DNA of 64,000 nt from Lysinibacillus xylanilyticus (GTDB lineage Bacteria; Bacillota; Bacilli; Bacillales_A; Planococcaceae). Made by a program: the position numbers and the translations under genes. Under the pieces are notes generated by a model. The model was not told where the DNA came from and did not search any database. It saw only the letters and a program-made list of their open reading frames with translations. The stretch spans positions 1 through 64,000 of the forward strand of contig NZ_MDDN01000011.1 of NCBI RefSeq assembly GCF_001708185.1, in the 5' to 3' direction. Positions 51,805 to 60,945 of the stretch are shown piece by piece; position 1 is the first letter of the stretch, and the number at the start of each line of letters is the position of its first letter.

Positions 51805-53262
51805 GTGCTTTTTAATTCCTTTGAATTTATTTTTCTATTTTTACCAATTACATTTGTAGTCTATTTTTTCTTAAATCGCTTCAGTAACCAACAATATGCG
51901 ATTTATTGGTTGGTACTGAGCTCTTTGTTTTTTTATGGTTATTTTAAGTTAACTTATTTAGCAATCATCACGGTCTCAATCATTGTGAACTTTGCTTTAA
52001 GTCGGATCATTAATAATAGCAATAATCGTCTGAGAAAGACTTATATGATTATCGGAGTAGTCTTTAATGTTTTAATACTTTGTTACTATAAATATACAGA
52101 TTTCTTTATTACAAATATTAATAGTTTATTCGATACAGATTTTGCAATGTTGCATTTATTGCTACCATTAGGGCTTAGTTTTATTACATTTCAACAAATT
52201 GCTTTTATTGTTGATAGTTATCGAGATGGAACTGCTCATTATAAATTTAGCAATTATGCGCTGTTCATTTTGTTTTTCCCACAATTAGTAGCGGGGCCAA
52301 TTGTTCAGCATGATGAAATGCTTCCACAGTATGATATTAAAGAAAATCGAAAAATTATTCATGACAATGTTGCACGTGGCTTATTTATCTTTGTCATCGG
52401 TTTAGTCAAAAAGATTGTTATTGCGGATACGGTGGGCATATGGGCTAATGCAGGTTTTGAAAATTATAGTAACTTAAGTTTTGTGGAAGCGTGGATTACT
52501 TCCTTATCATATACTGTACAACTTTATTACGATTTTAGTGGATATTCTGATATGGCGATTGGTTTAGCCTTATTATTTAATATTAAATTGCCAGTAAATT
52601 TCTTCTCTCCCTACAAAGCACGTAATATTCAGGAGTTTTGGAAAAAGTGGCATATGACCTTGAATCGGTTTTTAACTACATATGTATATTTTCCGTTAGG
52701 TGGTAGCCGAAAAGGGGCTTTTAGGACTTATATAAATATTTTAATTATTTTCTTCATCAGTGGATTTTGGCACGGCGCTGGATGGAATTTTATTTTATGG
52801 GGACTTATGCATGGTTTTGCGTCTGTTGTGGTAAGACTTTTTAGTAAAACTGGTGTTAAACTTCCTTATTTACTTTCGTGGTTTATAACCTTCCAATTTG
52901 TTAACATTGCTTGGGTATACTTCCGTGCAACAAGCCTCGAGCAAGCAAATACTATTATATCTAAAATGTTTACGCCAAATATGGAATCTATAACGAGTTT
53001 CTTTACGGAGCCGCTTACTAATTTTGCTCAAGCTGAAGCATTTAGTGTTATGGGATTAACATTAAGTGATCCGATCGTGATTGTTGTAGGACTTTTAATC
53101 ACACTTGTACTTGCATTTACTGCCTTAAATTCTATTCAGTTAATGGATAAGATGACATTTAATTGGGGAGCAATCATTTATATGCAATGTATGATTGCGC
53201 TAGTTCTTATATCGATCTATTATATGCAAAAAAATAGTATATTCTTATATTTTAATTTCTAA
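51805..53262 (+). CDS. MBOAT-family O-acyltransferase (AlgI-like)
   Basis: A 485-residue membrane-bound O-acyltransferase with about 11 helices. The family order is intact: FLLPITFVVYFFLNR, LPLGLSFITFQQIAFIVDSY, FFPQLVAGPIVQHDEMLPQ, YDFSGYSDMAIGLALLF, FWKKWHMTLNRFLTTYVYFP and the catalytic His in FISGFWHGAGWNFILWGLMHG. The GTG start at 51805 follows AGGAGAG by 7 bases. AlgI/PatA-type proteins move acyl groups across the membrane for a partner SGNH enzyme, and the next gene supplies one. No polysaccharide genes are nearby, so the acceptor is unknown. Confidence 0.92.
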   Translation: MLFNSFEFIFLFLPITFVVYFFLNRFSNQQYAIYWLVLSSLFFYGYFKLTYLAIITVSIIVNFALSRIINNSNNRLRKTYMIIGVVFNVLILCYYKYTDFFITNINSLFDTDFAMLHLLLPLGLSFITFQQIAFIVDSYRDGTAHYKFSNYALFILFFPQLVAGPIVQHDEMLPQYDIKENRKIIHDNVARGLFIFVIGLVKKIVIADTVGIWANAGFENYSNLSFVEAWITSLSYTVQLYYDFSGYSDMAIGLALLFNIKLPVNFFSPYKARNIQEFWKKWHMTLNRFLTTYVYFPLGGSRKGAFRTYINILIIFFISGFWHGAGWNFILWGLMHGFASVVVRLFSKTGVKLPYLLSWFITFQFVNIAWVYFRATSLEQANTIISKMFTPNMESITSFFTEPLTNFAQAEAFSVMGLTLSDPIVIVVGLLITLVLAFTALNSIQLMDKMTFNWGAIIYMQCMIALVLISIYYMQKNSIFLYFNF

Positions 53263-53280
53263 ATAAAGGTGTGAATTAAC

Positions 53281-54324
53281 TTGGATCCGAAAAAATGGTT
53301 AGTAAAATTGTTTGCCACATCCTTCATCGTAATAGGATTACCTGTTTTCGGAATTATGGGTTTCAATTATTATATTGATCCTCTATGGAATTACACACAT
53401 GCCAATGACTTTAACGACTATCAGCTTGGCTTTGATGAAAGACAATTAAAAACAAATTATATTAATAACCATGATTTCAATTATGATAGTTTGCTAATTG
53501 GAACGAGCAGGATTACGTATCTTGATGAAAGGGCCTTTACAACAGAAAGTGTCTATAATTATTCATTAAGTGGGCTGCAGATAGAAGAATACTTGCCTTA
53601 TATGAAATATGCTGAAAAGAAAAATGGTAAGCCGTTTAAGAAGATTTTTATTGAGTTATATTTTGATTCAGCTAATACTAGCAAACCTAATACATTGAAT
53701 CCGCCGCAAACTTATATTGAGACGTCTGAGGCACCGTTTTATGCAATAAAATCTTTATTTTCAGAAAGCACTATGCATTATGCTCGTTTTAATTATGATA
53801 TCTCTAAGGCAAATCATTATGATGGTGCTCGTAGTTACATGCGTAATAATATTGCACAAACTACATATCCGAATGATGATATGGAGCAGTCGTGGCAAGA
53901 ATTTAAGAAAAATTTTAAAGCAGAGTCAGCCAAGCCTTTTATGTATGATCATGACTATCGGAAAAAGCTTCAAGCTATAAAAGAGGCATTTCCAAATACA
54001 GAATTAGTTGTCTTTACGGAGTTAATGCCTGCCAAACGACTTCAAACAATTTTGCATAATGATAATCGTTACGAGGCATATAGCAGATGGATGAACGAAA
54101 TGGTGGATGTGTTTGGTACCGTCTATAGCTTCCATACTGTGAATGAAGTAACAACAAATGTGGATAACTTTTTTGATTGGCTTCATTACTATCCAAATGT
54201 GGGATATTTAATAATAAAATCTTTAGAGAACAGGGAAGATCAATCAACTATTATGCAAGCTGTAAATAAAGGGAATCTTGATGAGTACCTTGAAAATGTA
54301 GTGGTAGATATAGATATTGAATAA
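53281..54324 (+). CDS. SGNH-like membrane-anchored acyltransferase partner
   Basis: A 347-residue protein with an N-terminal anchor (LFATSFIVIGLPVFGIMGFN) and an extracytoplasmic domain. The block I analogue is LLIGTSRITY (Ser76) and the terminal Asp-His pair is in DWLHYYPN (Asp299, His302), as in SGNH/AlgJ-AlgX-type acetyltransferases. The TTG start follows AAAGGTG. It lies 18 bases after the MBOAT gene, so the two form one system. It resembles DltD/AlgJ-type partners in layout; the family could not be verified by search. Confidence 0.78.
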   Translation: MDPKKWLVKLFATSFIVIGLPVFGIMGFNYYIDPLWNYTHANDFNDYQLGFDERQLKTNYINNHDFNYDSLLIGTSRITYLDERAFTTESVYNYSLSGLQIEEYLPYMKYAEKKNGKPFKKIFIELYFDSANTSKPNTLNPPQTYIETSEAPFYAIKSLFSESTMHYARFNYDISKANHYDGARSYMRNNIAQTTYPNDDMEQSWQEFKKNFKAESAKPFMYDHDYRKKLQAIKEAFPNTELVVFTELMPAKRLQTILHNDNRYEAYSRWMNEMVDVFGTVYSFHTVNEVTTNVDNFFDWLHYYPNVGYLIIKSLENREDQSTIMQAVNKGNLDEYLENVVVDIDIE

Positions 54325-54330
54325 GAGATG

Positions 54331-54371
54331 AAAAGATGACTCCGACCTGTACGGTCAGAGCCATCTTTTTT
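54331..54371. terminator. Terminator between the acyltransferase pair and ecsC
   Basis: AAAAGATGACTC..GACC pairs with GGTC.GAGCCATCTTTTTT; A and T runs on both sides suit both convergent genes. Confidence 0.85.
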
Positions 54372-54391
54372 CAATGTTGATATTGTTAGTG

Positions 54392-55204
54392 TTACTGCTT
54401 GTTTAGTTCATTTATTTTTTCATAAATACGTCGCTTACGATAGAGCATAATACCTGCTTCGGCAACATCTTGCATCATGCCTTTATTGGCAAAGGCACCG
54501 AAAATCATCCCGGCAATCGGAATCATTTGGAACAGCTTTTTCCAACCAAACTGATCGCGATACGTAAAGAATACTTCCTTCCAACCTTGAAGCTGTGAAA
54601 TCATATTTTCTGCTGCGTTATTATGAGTATCATACATGGACGAAAGTTCCTTCAATATCGCTTCTTTGCCGACAATATCGGCGGAGCTGAATTGGAGACA
54701 TTTTACGATGAAAATACGCTCCATTTTATCGTTCGGATCATAGCCATGAATGATCGCAATCTCTTGCAATGTTTTTAAAGCCATCCCTAAAATAAGAGGA
54801 ATATCAATAGCCAATGTGAAAATACCACCAAAGCCAGTAGAAGCACCTTGCACTGTTGCGAATTTCACACGCTCATTTTGTAATTTGTCACTTAGCGCAA
54901 TCATATCCTCTAGCGGCATTTGACTAATATCGGATATAGCAAAAATATTTTGAAACGAAGATTGGTTACGGATTTTCTGCATCATTGCTTGTTCATTAAT
55001 TAAATATTTGCCACCTGTTTGAATATAGCTTCCTAATTCATCAACTAGTAATGCTATTTTATTTTGAAGGAAGGTAGGTGTCATCTTATCTAAGATTTTA
55101 AATGGGATGCGACCTAATTTATCAAAAAACCACAAATCCTTTTGATCTTTTTCCCATGCTTGAATTTCCTGTAAATGCTTTTCTAATTGCTCGACATTCT
55201 CCAT
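54392..55204 (-). CDS. EcsC family protein
   Basis: A 270-residue protein with the EcsC domain: ATVQGASTGFGGIFTLAIDIPLILGMALKTLQEIAIIHGYDP (quoted here only as the region at residues 125-165) is a hydrophobic Gly-rich segment. A second one, LFQMIPIAGMIFGAFANKG, lies near residue 235. EcsC-type proteins are peripheral or membrane-associated and of unclear function. ATG 55204 follows AAGGGGA by 9 bases; ATG 55231 upstream has no site. No ABC genes of the ecsAB type are adjacent. Confidence 0.82.
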   Translation of the reverse strand: MENVEQLEKHLQEIQAWEKDQKDLWFFDKLGRIPFKILDKMTPTFLQNKIALLVDELGSYIQTGGKYLINEQAMMQKIRNQSSFQNIFAISDISQMPLEDMIALSDKLQNERVKFATVQGASTGFGGIFTLAIDIPLILGMALKTLQEIAIIHGYDPNDKMERIFIVKCLQFSSADIVGKEAILKELSSMYDTHNNAAENMISQLQGWKEVFFTYRDQFGWKKLFQMIPIAGMIFGAFANKGMMQDVAEAGIMLYRKRRIYEKINELNKQ

Positions 55205-55233
55205 TTTGTCTATTCCCCTTATTTTTTGCATTT

Positions 55234-55523
55234 AATTAACTTCTTTCAGCGGGTGTTCAAACACCCACTGAAATAGAGGAACTCAGTCTAAGAACGCCAT
55301 GTCCTGTGGCAATGACTGAGTGACCACATCATGCTGTGTTGCTGCCGCTACGCTTTCGCACAGACAAAAACACGTTGCTGACGCTGCGTTAGCACTGCGC
55401 TTTCGCACAAAAAACATCTGTTGCTGACGCTACGTTAGCACTACGCTTTCGCGCAAAAAACATCTGCAGGCCTAGGCACAAAGCAGATTTCGGACGCAAT
55501 TATGCCGAGGCATAATTGATATA
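55234..55523 (+). repeat. Interspersed repeat, family B, copy 2
   Basis: It starts AACTTCTTTCAGC and ends GAGGCATAATTGATA, matching copy 1 at 3986-4320 in the same orientation. It holds three tandem blocks based on GTTGCTGACGCTACGTTAGC and CGCTTTCGCGCAAAAAACAT. A short inverted repeat, GGGTGTTC/GAACACCC-like, lies at its start. Confidence 0.85.
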
Positions 55524-55584
55524 CGAAAGGAATTTAAAAAAGGTTTCGTTAGTTTTTGAAAAATTGCGACATTAATACGGGGGA

Positions 55585-56946
55585 TTATTGCCAAACTGTT
55601 GCAAGTAACGCGATACCTTCTTTGATTTGCTCAAAGGTCAGCCCGCCATAGCCTATAATAATCATGGCGTGTTTCGAGACTTGCTGATAGGAGGTTGAAC
55701 ATGGATAGACTTTGATTCCTGCCTCCCGTGCAAGACTAATCGCAGTCTGTTCAGCAAGCCTTTTTGGTAGCTTCATAACAATGTGTAGCCCAGATTTTTC
55801 CCCAATTACTTCGAAATCCTCGGGAAAATTTGCGTTAATAGCTGCTAGTAATGTCTGTTGCTTTTTGCGATAAATAGTGCGCATTTTAGCTAAATGCTTA
55901 TCGAAAAAACCTTGAGCAATAAAATCGGCTATCACAAGCTGGTCTATTTTTGAGACAACAGACTTTTGCTCCTGATTAAAAAGAACAAAATCTTCAACTA
56001 ACGATTTAGGCAAAATCATGTAACTTATGCGTAGCGATGGGATAAGTGTTTTGGAAAGTGTTCCGGAATAAATAACACGCTGAAGCTGATCCATTTTTGC
56101 TAATGAGGGGATAGGGAGCCCCTTATAGCGAAATTCTGAATCATAATCATCTTCAAAAATATATGCTTTCTCAGAAATGGCCCATTGCAGAAGTGCTGCA
56201 CGCCGTTCAACAGGCATGACCATGCCAAGCGGAAACTGATGTGCGGGTGTTGTGTATAACATGTGGATAGTTTTTTTCGGAATTGTAACCCCTGAGTGAT
56301 CAACAGGAATAGCGTGAGTTGTTAATCCACATTGTTGCAATATTGCACGTACTCTTTTAAAGCCAGGCTCCTCTAAGCCAACATGTGTTTTGGGGCCAAA
56401 AAAGTGACATAGAGCTTGAAGCTGACTTTGTGTACCACTATAAACAAACACCTGTGATGCTTCACAAGCAACGCCTCTTGAACGTTCAACGTAGCGAGCG
56501 ATTTCCGTCCGTAATAGAGCCTCTCCTTGCCAAGGGCTTGTCGTTAAGTTATTCACATTGAAGTGCTTTTTCAACAGCTTATGCCAGATGGAAATTGGAA
56601 AAGCCTCTTTATCCACATGTCCGTTGTTAAAATCAAATTTAATATCATATGTAATTGGTGTTATAGCAGTGGATGTATGCGGCTTCAGCTGCTGTCCCCA
56701 TTCGAATTCAAAGGGCGCTATGAAATAACCTGAGCGTTCCTTGCTATAGATATAGCCTTCCGCTAGCAATTGCTCATATGCTTCCTTAATCGTATGAACA
56801 CTAACATCGAGCGTTTTAGCAAGTGTTCGTTTGGAAGGTAATTGCTCATGGGCCGGTAGTTTATTGTTGATAACTGCTTGTTTTATTTCTTCGTAAATTT
56901 GCACGTATTTCGATGCCTCTCCAGTAAATGAAATTGATAACTCCAA
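55585..56946 (-). CDS. MocR-family regulator (GntR HTH fused to aminotransferase-like domain)
   Basis: A 453-residue protein: a GntR winged helix (residues 10-75, QLPSKRTLAKTLDVSVHTIKEAYEQLLAEGY), a linker, and a class I aminotransferase-like domain. The PLP lysine is in YSGTLSKTLIPSLR, and FEDDYDSEFRY is the co-factor region. MocR proteins often control pyridoxal phosphate synthesis (PdxR) or amine metabolism. The TTG at 56946 follows AGGAGGTG by 7 bases; in-frame ATGs at 57000 and 56997 lie before that site. It is divergent from a GNAT acetyltransferase, a common MocR target arrangement. Confidence 0.9.
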   Translation of the reverse strand: MELSISFTGEASKYVQIYEEIKQAVINNKLPAHEQLPSKRTLAKTLDVSVHTIKEAYEQLLAEGYIYSKERSGYFIAPFEFEWGQQLKPHTSTAITPITYDIKFDFNNGHVDKEAFPISIWHKLLKKHFNVNNLTTSPWQGEALLRTEIARYVERSRGVACEASQVFVYSGTQSQLQALCHFFGPKTHVGLEEPGFKRVRAILQQCGLTTHAIPVDHSGVTIPKKTIHMLYTTPAHQFPLGMVMPVERRAALLQWAISEKAYIFEDDYDSEFRYKGLPIPSLAKMDQLQRVIYSGTLSKTLIPSLRISYMILPKSLVEDFVLFNQEQKSVVSKIDQLVIADFIAQGFFDKHLAKMRTIYRKKQQTLLAAINANFPEDFEVIGEKSGLHIVMKLPKRLAEQTAISLAREAGIKVYPCSTSYQQVSKHAMIIIGYGGLTFEQIKEGIALLATVWQ

Positions 56947-57041
56947 AATATTGCACCTCCTGGTATGGTAAATTATTTGAAAATTGGTTATATCCATCAT
57001 ATCAAAATTACCGTTAAATAATGGAAAAGGAGTGAATAATA

Positions 57042-57638
57042 ATGAATTTTATAGCACTAGAAAATGAAGTAGTATTACTTAAACCATTAGGTCAAGAGGA
57101 CGCCCAAGGGATCCTAGAGGCTGGTAGTTATCCAGAGATTTGGCCTTATTTGTCCACAACGATAGAGAAGATGGATGATGTGCATAACTTTGTGGACAAG
57201 GCACTGTCTGCAAAAAACGCGAAAATAGAGTTTCCATTTGTTATTGTGGATAAAAATTCTGGGCAAATCATTGGTTCGACTAGGTTTATGGATATTGATG
57301 AGAATCATAAACGGCTTGAAATAGGTACGTCATGGATTACACCGGCTTTTTGGCGTACCACTATAAATACGAATTGTAAATATTTATTATTACAATACTG
57401 TTTTGAAGTGTTAAATCTACAACGTGTACAAATTAAAACAGACCATGAAAACGTGCGTGCTCAAAAAGCAATTGAACGTATAGGAGGAAAAAAGGAGGGT
57501 GTTTTACGTAATCATATGGTGCGCAAGGATGGCACAACTCGCCATACTGTGATGTATAGTATTACTTTACAAGAATGGCCTGAAGTGAAAAAACATTTAC
57601 AGCAGTTGCTAGTTGATTCTACTAAAGAATTAGGATGA
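57042..57638 (+). CDS. GNAT family N-acetyltransferase (RimJ/RimL-like)
   Basis: A 198-residue acetyltransferase with IIGSTRFMDIDENHKRLEIG, the WITPAFWRTTINTNCKYLLL segment, QRVQIKTDHENVRAQKAIER (acetyl-CoA region) and GGKKEGVLRNHMVRKDGTTR. This is the RimJ/RimL branch that acetylates protein N termini or small molecules. ATG 57042 follows AAAGGAGTG. It is divergent from and possibly regulated by the MocR protein 96 bases away. Confidence 0.9.
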   Translation: MNFIALENEVVLLKPLGQEDAQGILEAGSYPEIWPYLSTTIEKMDDVHNFVDKALSAKNAKIEFPFVIVDKNSGQIIGSTRFMDIDENHKRLEIGTSWITPAFWRTTINTNCKYLLLQYCFEVLNLQRVQIKTDHENVRAQKAIERIGGKKEGVLRNHMVRKDGTTRHTVMYSITLQEWPEVKKHLQQLLVDSTKELG

Positions 57639-57651
57639 AAATGGTATTTAT

Positions 57652-57722
57652 TTAATTTCTTTCAGCAAATGTTTTTTGTAGCAAGAGCAAAGCGGCAGCT
57701 ACAGTAGTCTCCCATAGGCGGT
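57652..57722 (+). repeat. Interspersed repeat fragment, family B-like left end
   Basis: TTTCTTTCAGC opens it, as in both family B copies, followed by AGAGCAAAGCGGCAGC and CTCCCATAGGCGG. It appears truncated. The rest of 57723-58120 has no gene that I recognise. Confidence 0.45.
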
Positions 57723-57964
57723 GTCAAAAATAGATAAGAAGGGGAAGAGTACCTAAAATTTGAGAGAGTGAAAGGAGAGAACGACGGTTAATGCTTGGTT
57801 GATAGATGTGAACCGACTAATAACGGTAGAACAATATGTAGCACTAAATCATAAATGATGGATTACAAGTCATTTTGAAAAATTTTTATTCAAAGTTACA
57901 AAGCAACCTTACAATGTTTGATCAAAATAAATTTCACCCTAAATCCACTGTTGCATAGCTAGAA

Positions 57965-58005
57965 ACAAAAGAAAAGTCTGCTTTTTGACAGCGCTTTTCT
58001 TTTGT
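57965..58005. terminator. Inverted repeat, possible terminator
   Basis: ACAAAAGAAAAG pairs with CTTTTCTTTTGT, with CTG/CAG closing an inner arm. T-rich and A-rich flanks allow termination on either strand, such as read-through from the GNAT gene. Confidence 0.55.
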
Positions 58006-58120
58006 TCTTTATCCCGATCCTTGAATAGTTTCTCTTTTATCTACTTGGAGAAGAATCCTTTTTTTCTTCTGAACTAAATCTATTTTTATCAGATGAAACG
58101 AGACAGGGGTCGTTCATTCA

Positions 58121-58828
58121 CTATTCTTTATTCTTAAGGATCTTGCCCTTTACTTCACCAATCCTGACTTCTCCGTTACCTGACTGAGTAATAGAAGCAT
58201 CTTTCGCCACGTGGTTGATATCTAGACTACCATCACCTACGTGTATCTGTGCTGAGCCACCTATCTGATCAATCGTAATATGTCCATTGATATTGTTAAT
58301 AACTACATCCGAACCGATATCACGAGCGGTGATGTCACCATCTCGATTATCAATTTCAAGTGAGTCGGTTAGATTCGATACTTGAATATCACCATTGATA
58401 TTTTCAATCTTGGCGCTGGACGCTAGCTCTGATACTTGGATATTGCCGTCACGATGGGATTTAATATCCAGCTTAAGCTGCTTTGGAACTTTGATTTCCA
58501 GATCGACTGCCCCCGATCCCATAGCGAGGAATTGCCCTCTAAAACGTGCATCTAAATAAGCAACATCTTTCTGTGCTTCTAGATTTAATTCCAATTTATC
58601 CATGCTGACCCCGTTGCTCTTGGCCACAGCAACGACTTCGATTTTATCTGAATCAGAGTTCCCTGAAACCTGAATTTCCCCATTCCGATGATCAATGACA
58701 AGCTTTGTCAGACCGACCACCGATAATTCTAGGTCCTTCTCTGATGATTCTTCTTTCGCTCCGCAAGCAGCAATCAACAGCAATAACACTACAAGCATAG
58801 CGCCCTTTATTCTCTTCATTTTGTTCAT
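58121..58828 (-). CDS. DUF4097-type lipoprotein
   Basis: A 235-residue lipoprotein: signal peptide with lipobox LLIAAC, then a right-handed beta-solenoid-like series of IxxxxGDIxVxxL repeats. Examples are IDHRNGEIQVSG, IKSHRDGNIQVSEL, IENINGDIQVSNL, IDNRDGDITARDI, INNINGHITIDQI and VGDGSLDINHV. DUF4097/LiaF-like adhesin repeats are common partners of Lia-type stress systems. ATG 58828 follows AAGGAGG; the frame is open to 58900 within the gap. It is last in the ABC operon and may be exposed on the membrane surface. Confidence 0.88.
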   Translation of the reverse strand: MNKMKRIKGAMLVVLLLLIAACGAKEESSEKDLELSVVGLTKLVIDHRNGEIQVSGNSDSDKIEVVAVAKSNGVSMDKLELNLEAQKDVAYLDARFRGQFLAMGSGAVDLEIKVPKQLKLDIKSHRDGNIQVSELASSAKIENINGDIQVSNLTDSLEIDNRDGDITARDIGSDVVINNINGHITIDQIGGSAQIHVGDGSLDINHVAKDASITQSGNGEVRIGEVKGKILKNKE

Positions 58829-58900
58829 ATTTATCCTCCTTTTTCTAGCAGAGATTGATCTAAAATTCCGCTTTTGTTGCTCAATTTCGAAGTTCGCCAC

Positions 58901-59836
58901 TCAGACCACATCACGTTTTACAAATATAGGGTAGGATACTAAATACATGACTGCTAGATGGATACCAATAAATACGAGAGAAAAGCCCAACGTTACCCCA
59001 TCAACAGAAGGATTTCCGTATATGTACGGAGTAAGGTCAGTGTGGGAGAAGACAAAGTATTTCGTCCAGCTCCAGCCGTCCATCGCAATCGCAATAATAA
59101 ACCCAGTTAACGAGACGAGCAGGGAAATAACGATGGAGAAGGTTGTGCTCCGAAAGGCGGCAGAAATCATAAATGCCAACGTAATCACGATGAGCAAGAA
59201 TGGAATATTAAGCACATATCCCACAAGTAGAGCTTGTAGCATCGGAACTTCCTCTACAGCTTGGTTCTTTACATAGAAATAACTGTCCGCTAATCCATCA
59301 AAGCCGAATATGAAGCCACCAAGGAAAATCGATGTTAATATTCCAGCCACTGATAACATAAGGCCGAACAAGATAGCGGCGACATACTTGGAGATGTAGA
59401 TTTTGGTGCGACTAGCCGAACGGGTCAATAAAAGTTTAATCGTACCGGATACGAATTCAGCAGCAACAATCTCGCCAGCGATAATAATGGAGATAAGGGA
59501 AACCGCAAAAATGATATTCCTTACTAGGCTCACTGCAAAGGTCCATGCATTGGTGCTAGGTGGAATGTCTTTGTCTAAATAGTACTGGTTCAGCACTATG
59601 TGTTTCTCAGCCTGCTTGATTTCAATGTTCAGCGCGTCCGACTTGCTTGCTTCCTGGCGGAGTTGAACGTTCTTTTGTTCTAACTGTACTCTCCAATTAT
59701 CGTTTACAGCGTCACTTCCGGCTGTTTTCAAATTCACGATTTGAAGTACTACGTATAACAAGACGATTGCAATCATAACCCACGTCCGCTTTCGTTTATA
59801 AATCTTCATGTTTTCATTGCGAATGAATGAAATCAA
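58901..59836 (-). CDS. ABC-2 type permease
   Basis: A 311-residue permease with a first helix VMIAIVLLYVVLQIVNL, an extracellular region of about 60 residues with a predicted coiled coil, and five further helices. The coupling motif is EIVAAEFVSGTIKLLLTRSASRTKI. The TTG start overlaps the ATPase stop (TTGA) after AGGAGGGG. It works with the ATPase upstream. The 72-base gap to the lipoprotein has no terminator, so the three form one operon. Confidence 0.87.
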   Translation of the reverse strand: MISFIRNENMKIYKRKRTWVMIAIVLLYVVLQIVNLKTAGSDAVNDNWRVQLEQKNVQLRQEASKSDALNIEIKQAEKHIVLNQYYLDKDIPPSTNAWTFAVSLVRNIIFAVSLISIIIAGEIVAAEFVSGTIKLLLTRSASRTKIYISKYVAAILFGLMLSVAGILTSIFLGGFIFGFDGLADSYFYVKNQAVEEVPMLQALLVGYVLNIPFLLIVITLAFMISAAFRSTTFSIVISLLVSLTGFIIAIAMDGWSWTKYFVFSHTDLTPYIYGNPSVDGVTLGFSLVFIGIHLAVMYLVSYPIFVKRDVV

Positions 59837-60744
59837 TGGTCTTCCCCTCCTGTTATCTCGATAAATATGTCTTCCAGCGTCTTTTTGAGCGTGTGGACGC
59901 CATATACGTTAATTCCGGAAGCCATTAGCTTTTGGCTAATCTCCGGAATATCCGACTTGGCGATGCGGATTTGTATATGTCGTTGATCGGTCGTGATTTC
60001 ATCGCCAGACATTAGCGTTTGGAGAATTTGTACAGCTAGATCCGGTCGATCGACTTCAAATCGAACTTGCAGTCGTTCATCTTCTTCCATATCTGATATT
60101 TTGTGAGTACTAATCAGTTTTCCTTTCTGCATAATAGCGACCCGATCACACATCATTTCCATCTCGGACATGAGGTGGCTGGAGATCATAATTCCCACAC
60201 TTTCTTTTTGAGCTAGATGCTTCAAGTGACCTCTCAGTTCACGGATACCAGCCGGATCAAGTCCGTTGGTAGGTTCATCGAGTATAAGTAGGGAAGGTTT
60301 ATGGACGAGAGCGACGGCAAGACCTAGGCGCTGACGCATGCCCAGGGAGTAGGTCGCAACCTTATCACTGATACTATGCTCCAAGCCAACGAGTGAAATG
60401 ACTTCTCGGATTCTTGCTTCTGTCACGCCTGGCGTCATACGAGAGAAGTGAAGTAGATTGTCATAACCGGATAAATATTTGTACAAATCCGGATTCTCCA
60501 CGATTACGCCTACATGCTTCATAGTTTGTTCAAAGTGGGTATGAGCATCTGTACCGTCAATTAGTACTTGGCCTCTTGTTTTGGACATGAGACCGACAAT
60601 CATCCGAATCGTCGATGTTTTTCCTGCACCATTCGGACCGAGGAGCCCCAGGATTTCTCCCTTTTCTATATTTAGCGTTACCTGATCAACAATGATCTTG
60701 TTTCCTACTTTTTTCGTAAGATCACGAATTTGTAGCAGTGACAA
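59833..60744 (-). CDS. ABC transporter ATP-binding protein
   Basis: A 303-residue ATPase with Walker A GPNGAGKTST, signature YSLGMRQRLGLAVA, Walker B LLILDEPTNGLDP and switch His in ISSHLMSEME. It also has a C-terminal domain of the BcrA/LanF type. The TTG start follows GGGAG. It is divergent from the fused kinase-regulator. The operon lipoprotein-permease-ATPase beside a LiaRS-type sensor suggests defence against envelope-active compounds, as inference. Confidence 0.9.
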   Translation of the reverse strand: MSLLQIRDLTKKVGNKIIVDQVTLNIEKGEILGLLGPNGAGKTSTIRMIVGLMSKTRGQVLIDGTDAHTHFEQTMKHVGVIVENPDLYKYLSGYDNLLHFSRMTPGVTEARIREVISLVGLEHSISDKVATYSLGMRQRLGLAVALVHKPSLLILDEPTNGLDPAGIRELRGHLKHLAQKESVGIMISSHLMSEMEMMCDRVAIMQKGKLISTHKISDMEEDERLQVRFEVDRPDLAVQILQTLMSGDEITTDQRHIQIRIAKSDIPEISQKLMASGINVYGVHTLKKTLEDIFIEITGGEDH

Positions 60745-60860
60745 TGCCTACCACTCCCTTTTATTAGTAATTGGAATGAGATATACTTTTCTGTATTCTA
60801 GTGGAATCTCATCTATCTTCAAATTAGCAGAACGATTGTCATAAAGCCGAGTGACAAGAA

Positions 60861-60879
60861 GTCATAACCTTGATATGAC
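60861..60879. promoter_or_regulatory. Inverted repeat between divergent ABC and kinase-regulator genes
   Basis: GTCATA, seven bases, TATGAC. A related TGTCATAAAG lies just upstream. It sits midway in the 201-base divergent gap and could be a site for the LuxR-type output domain encoded next door. Confidence 0.4.
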
Positions 60880-60945
60880 AAGGGAAATTAGGGTTTTTCA
60901 GGCTGCTTTTTTTCTCAGTTCAATAAGATGAAAGGAGTTGTACAT

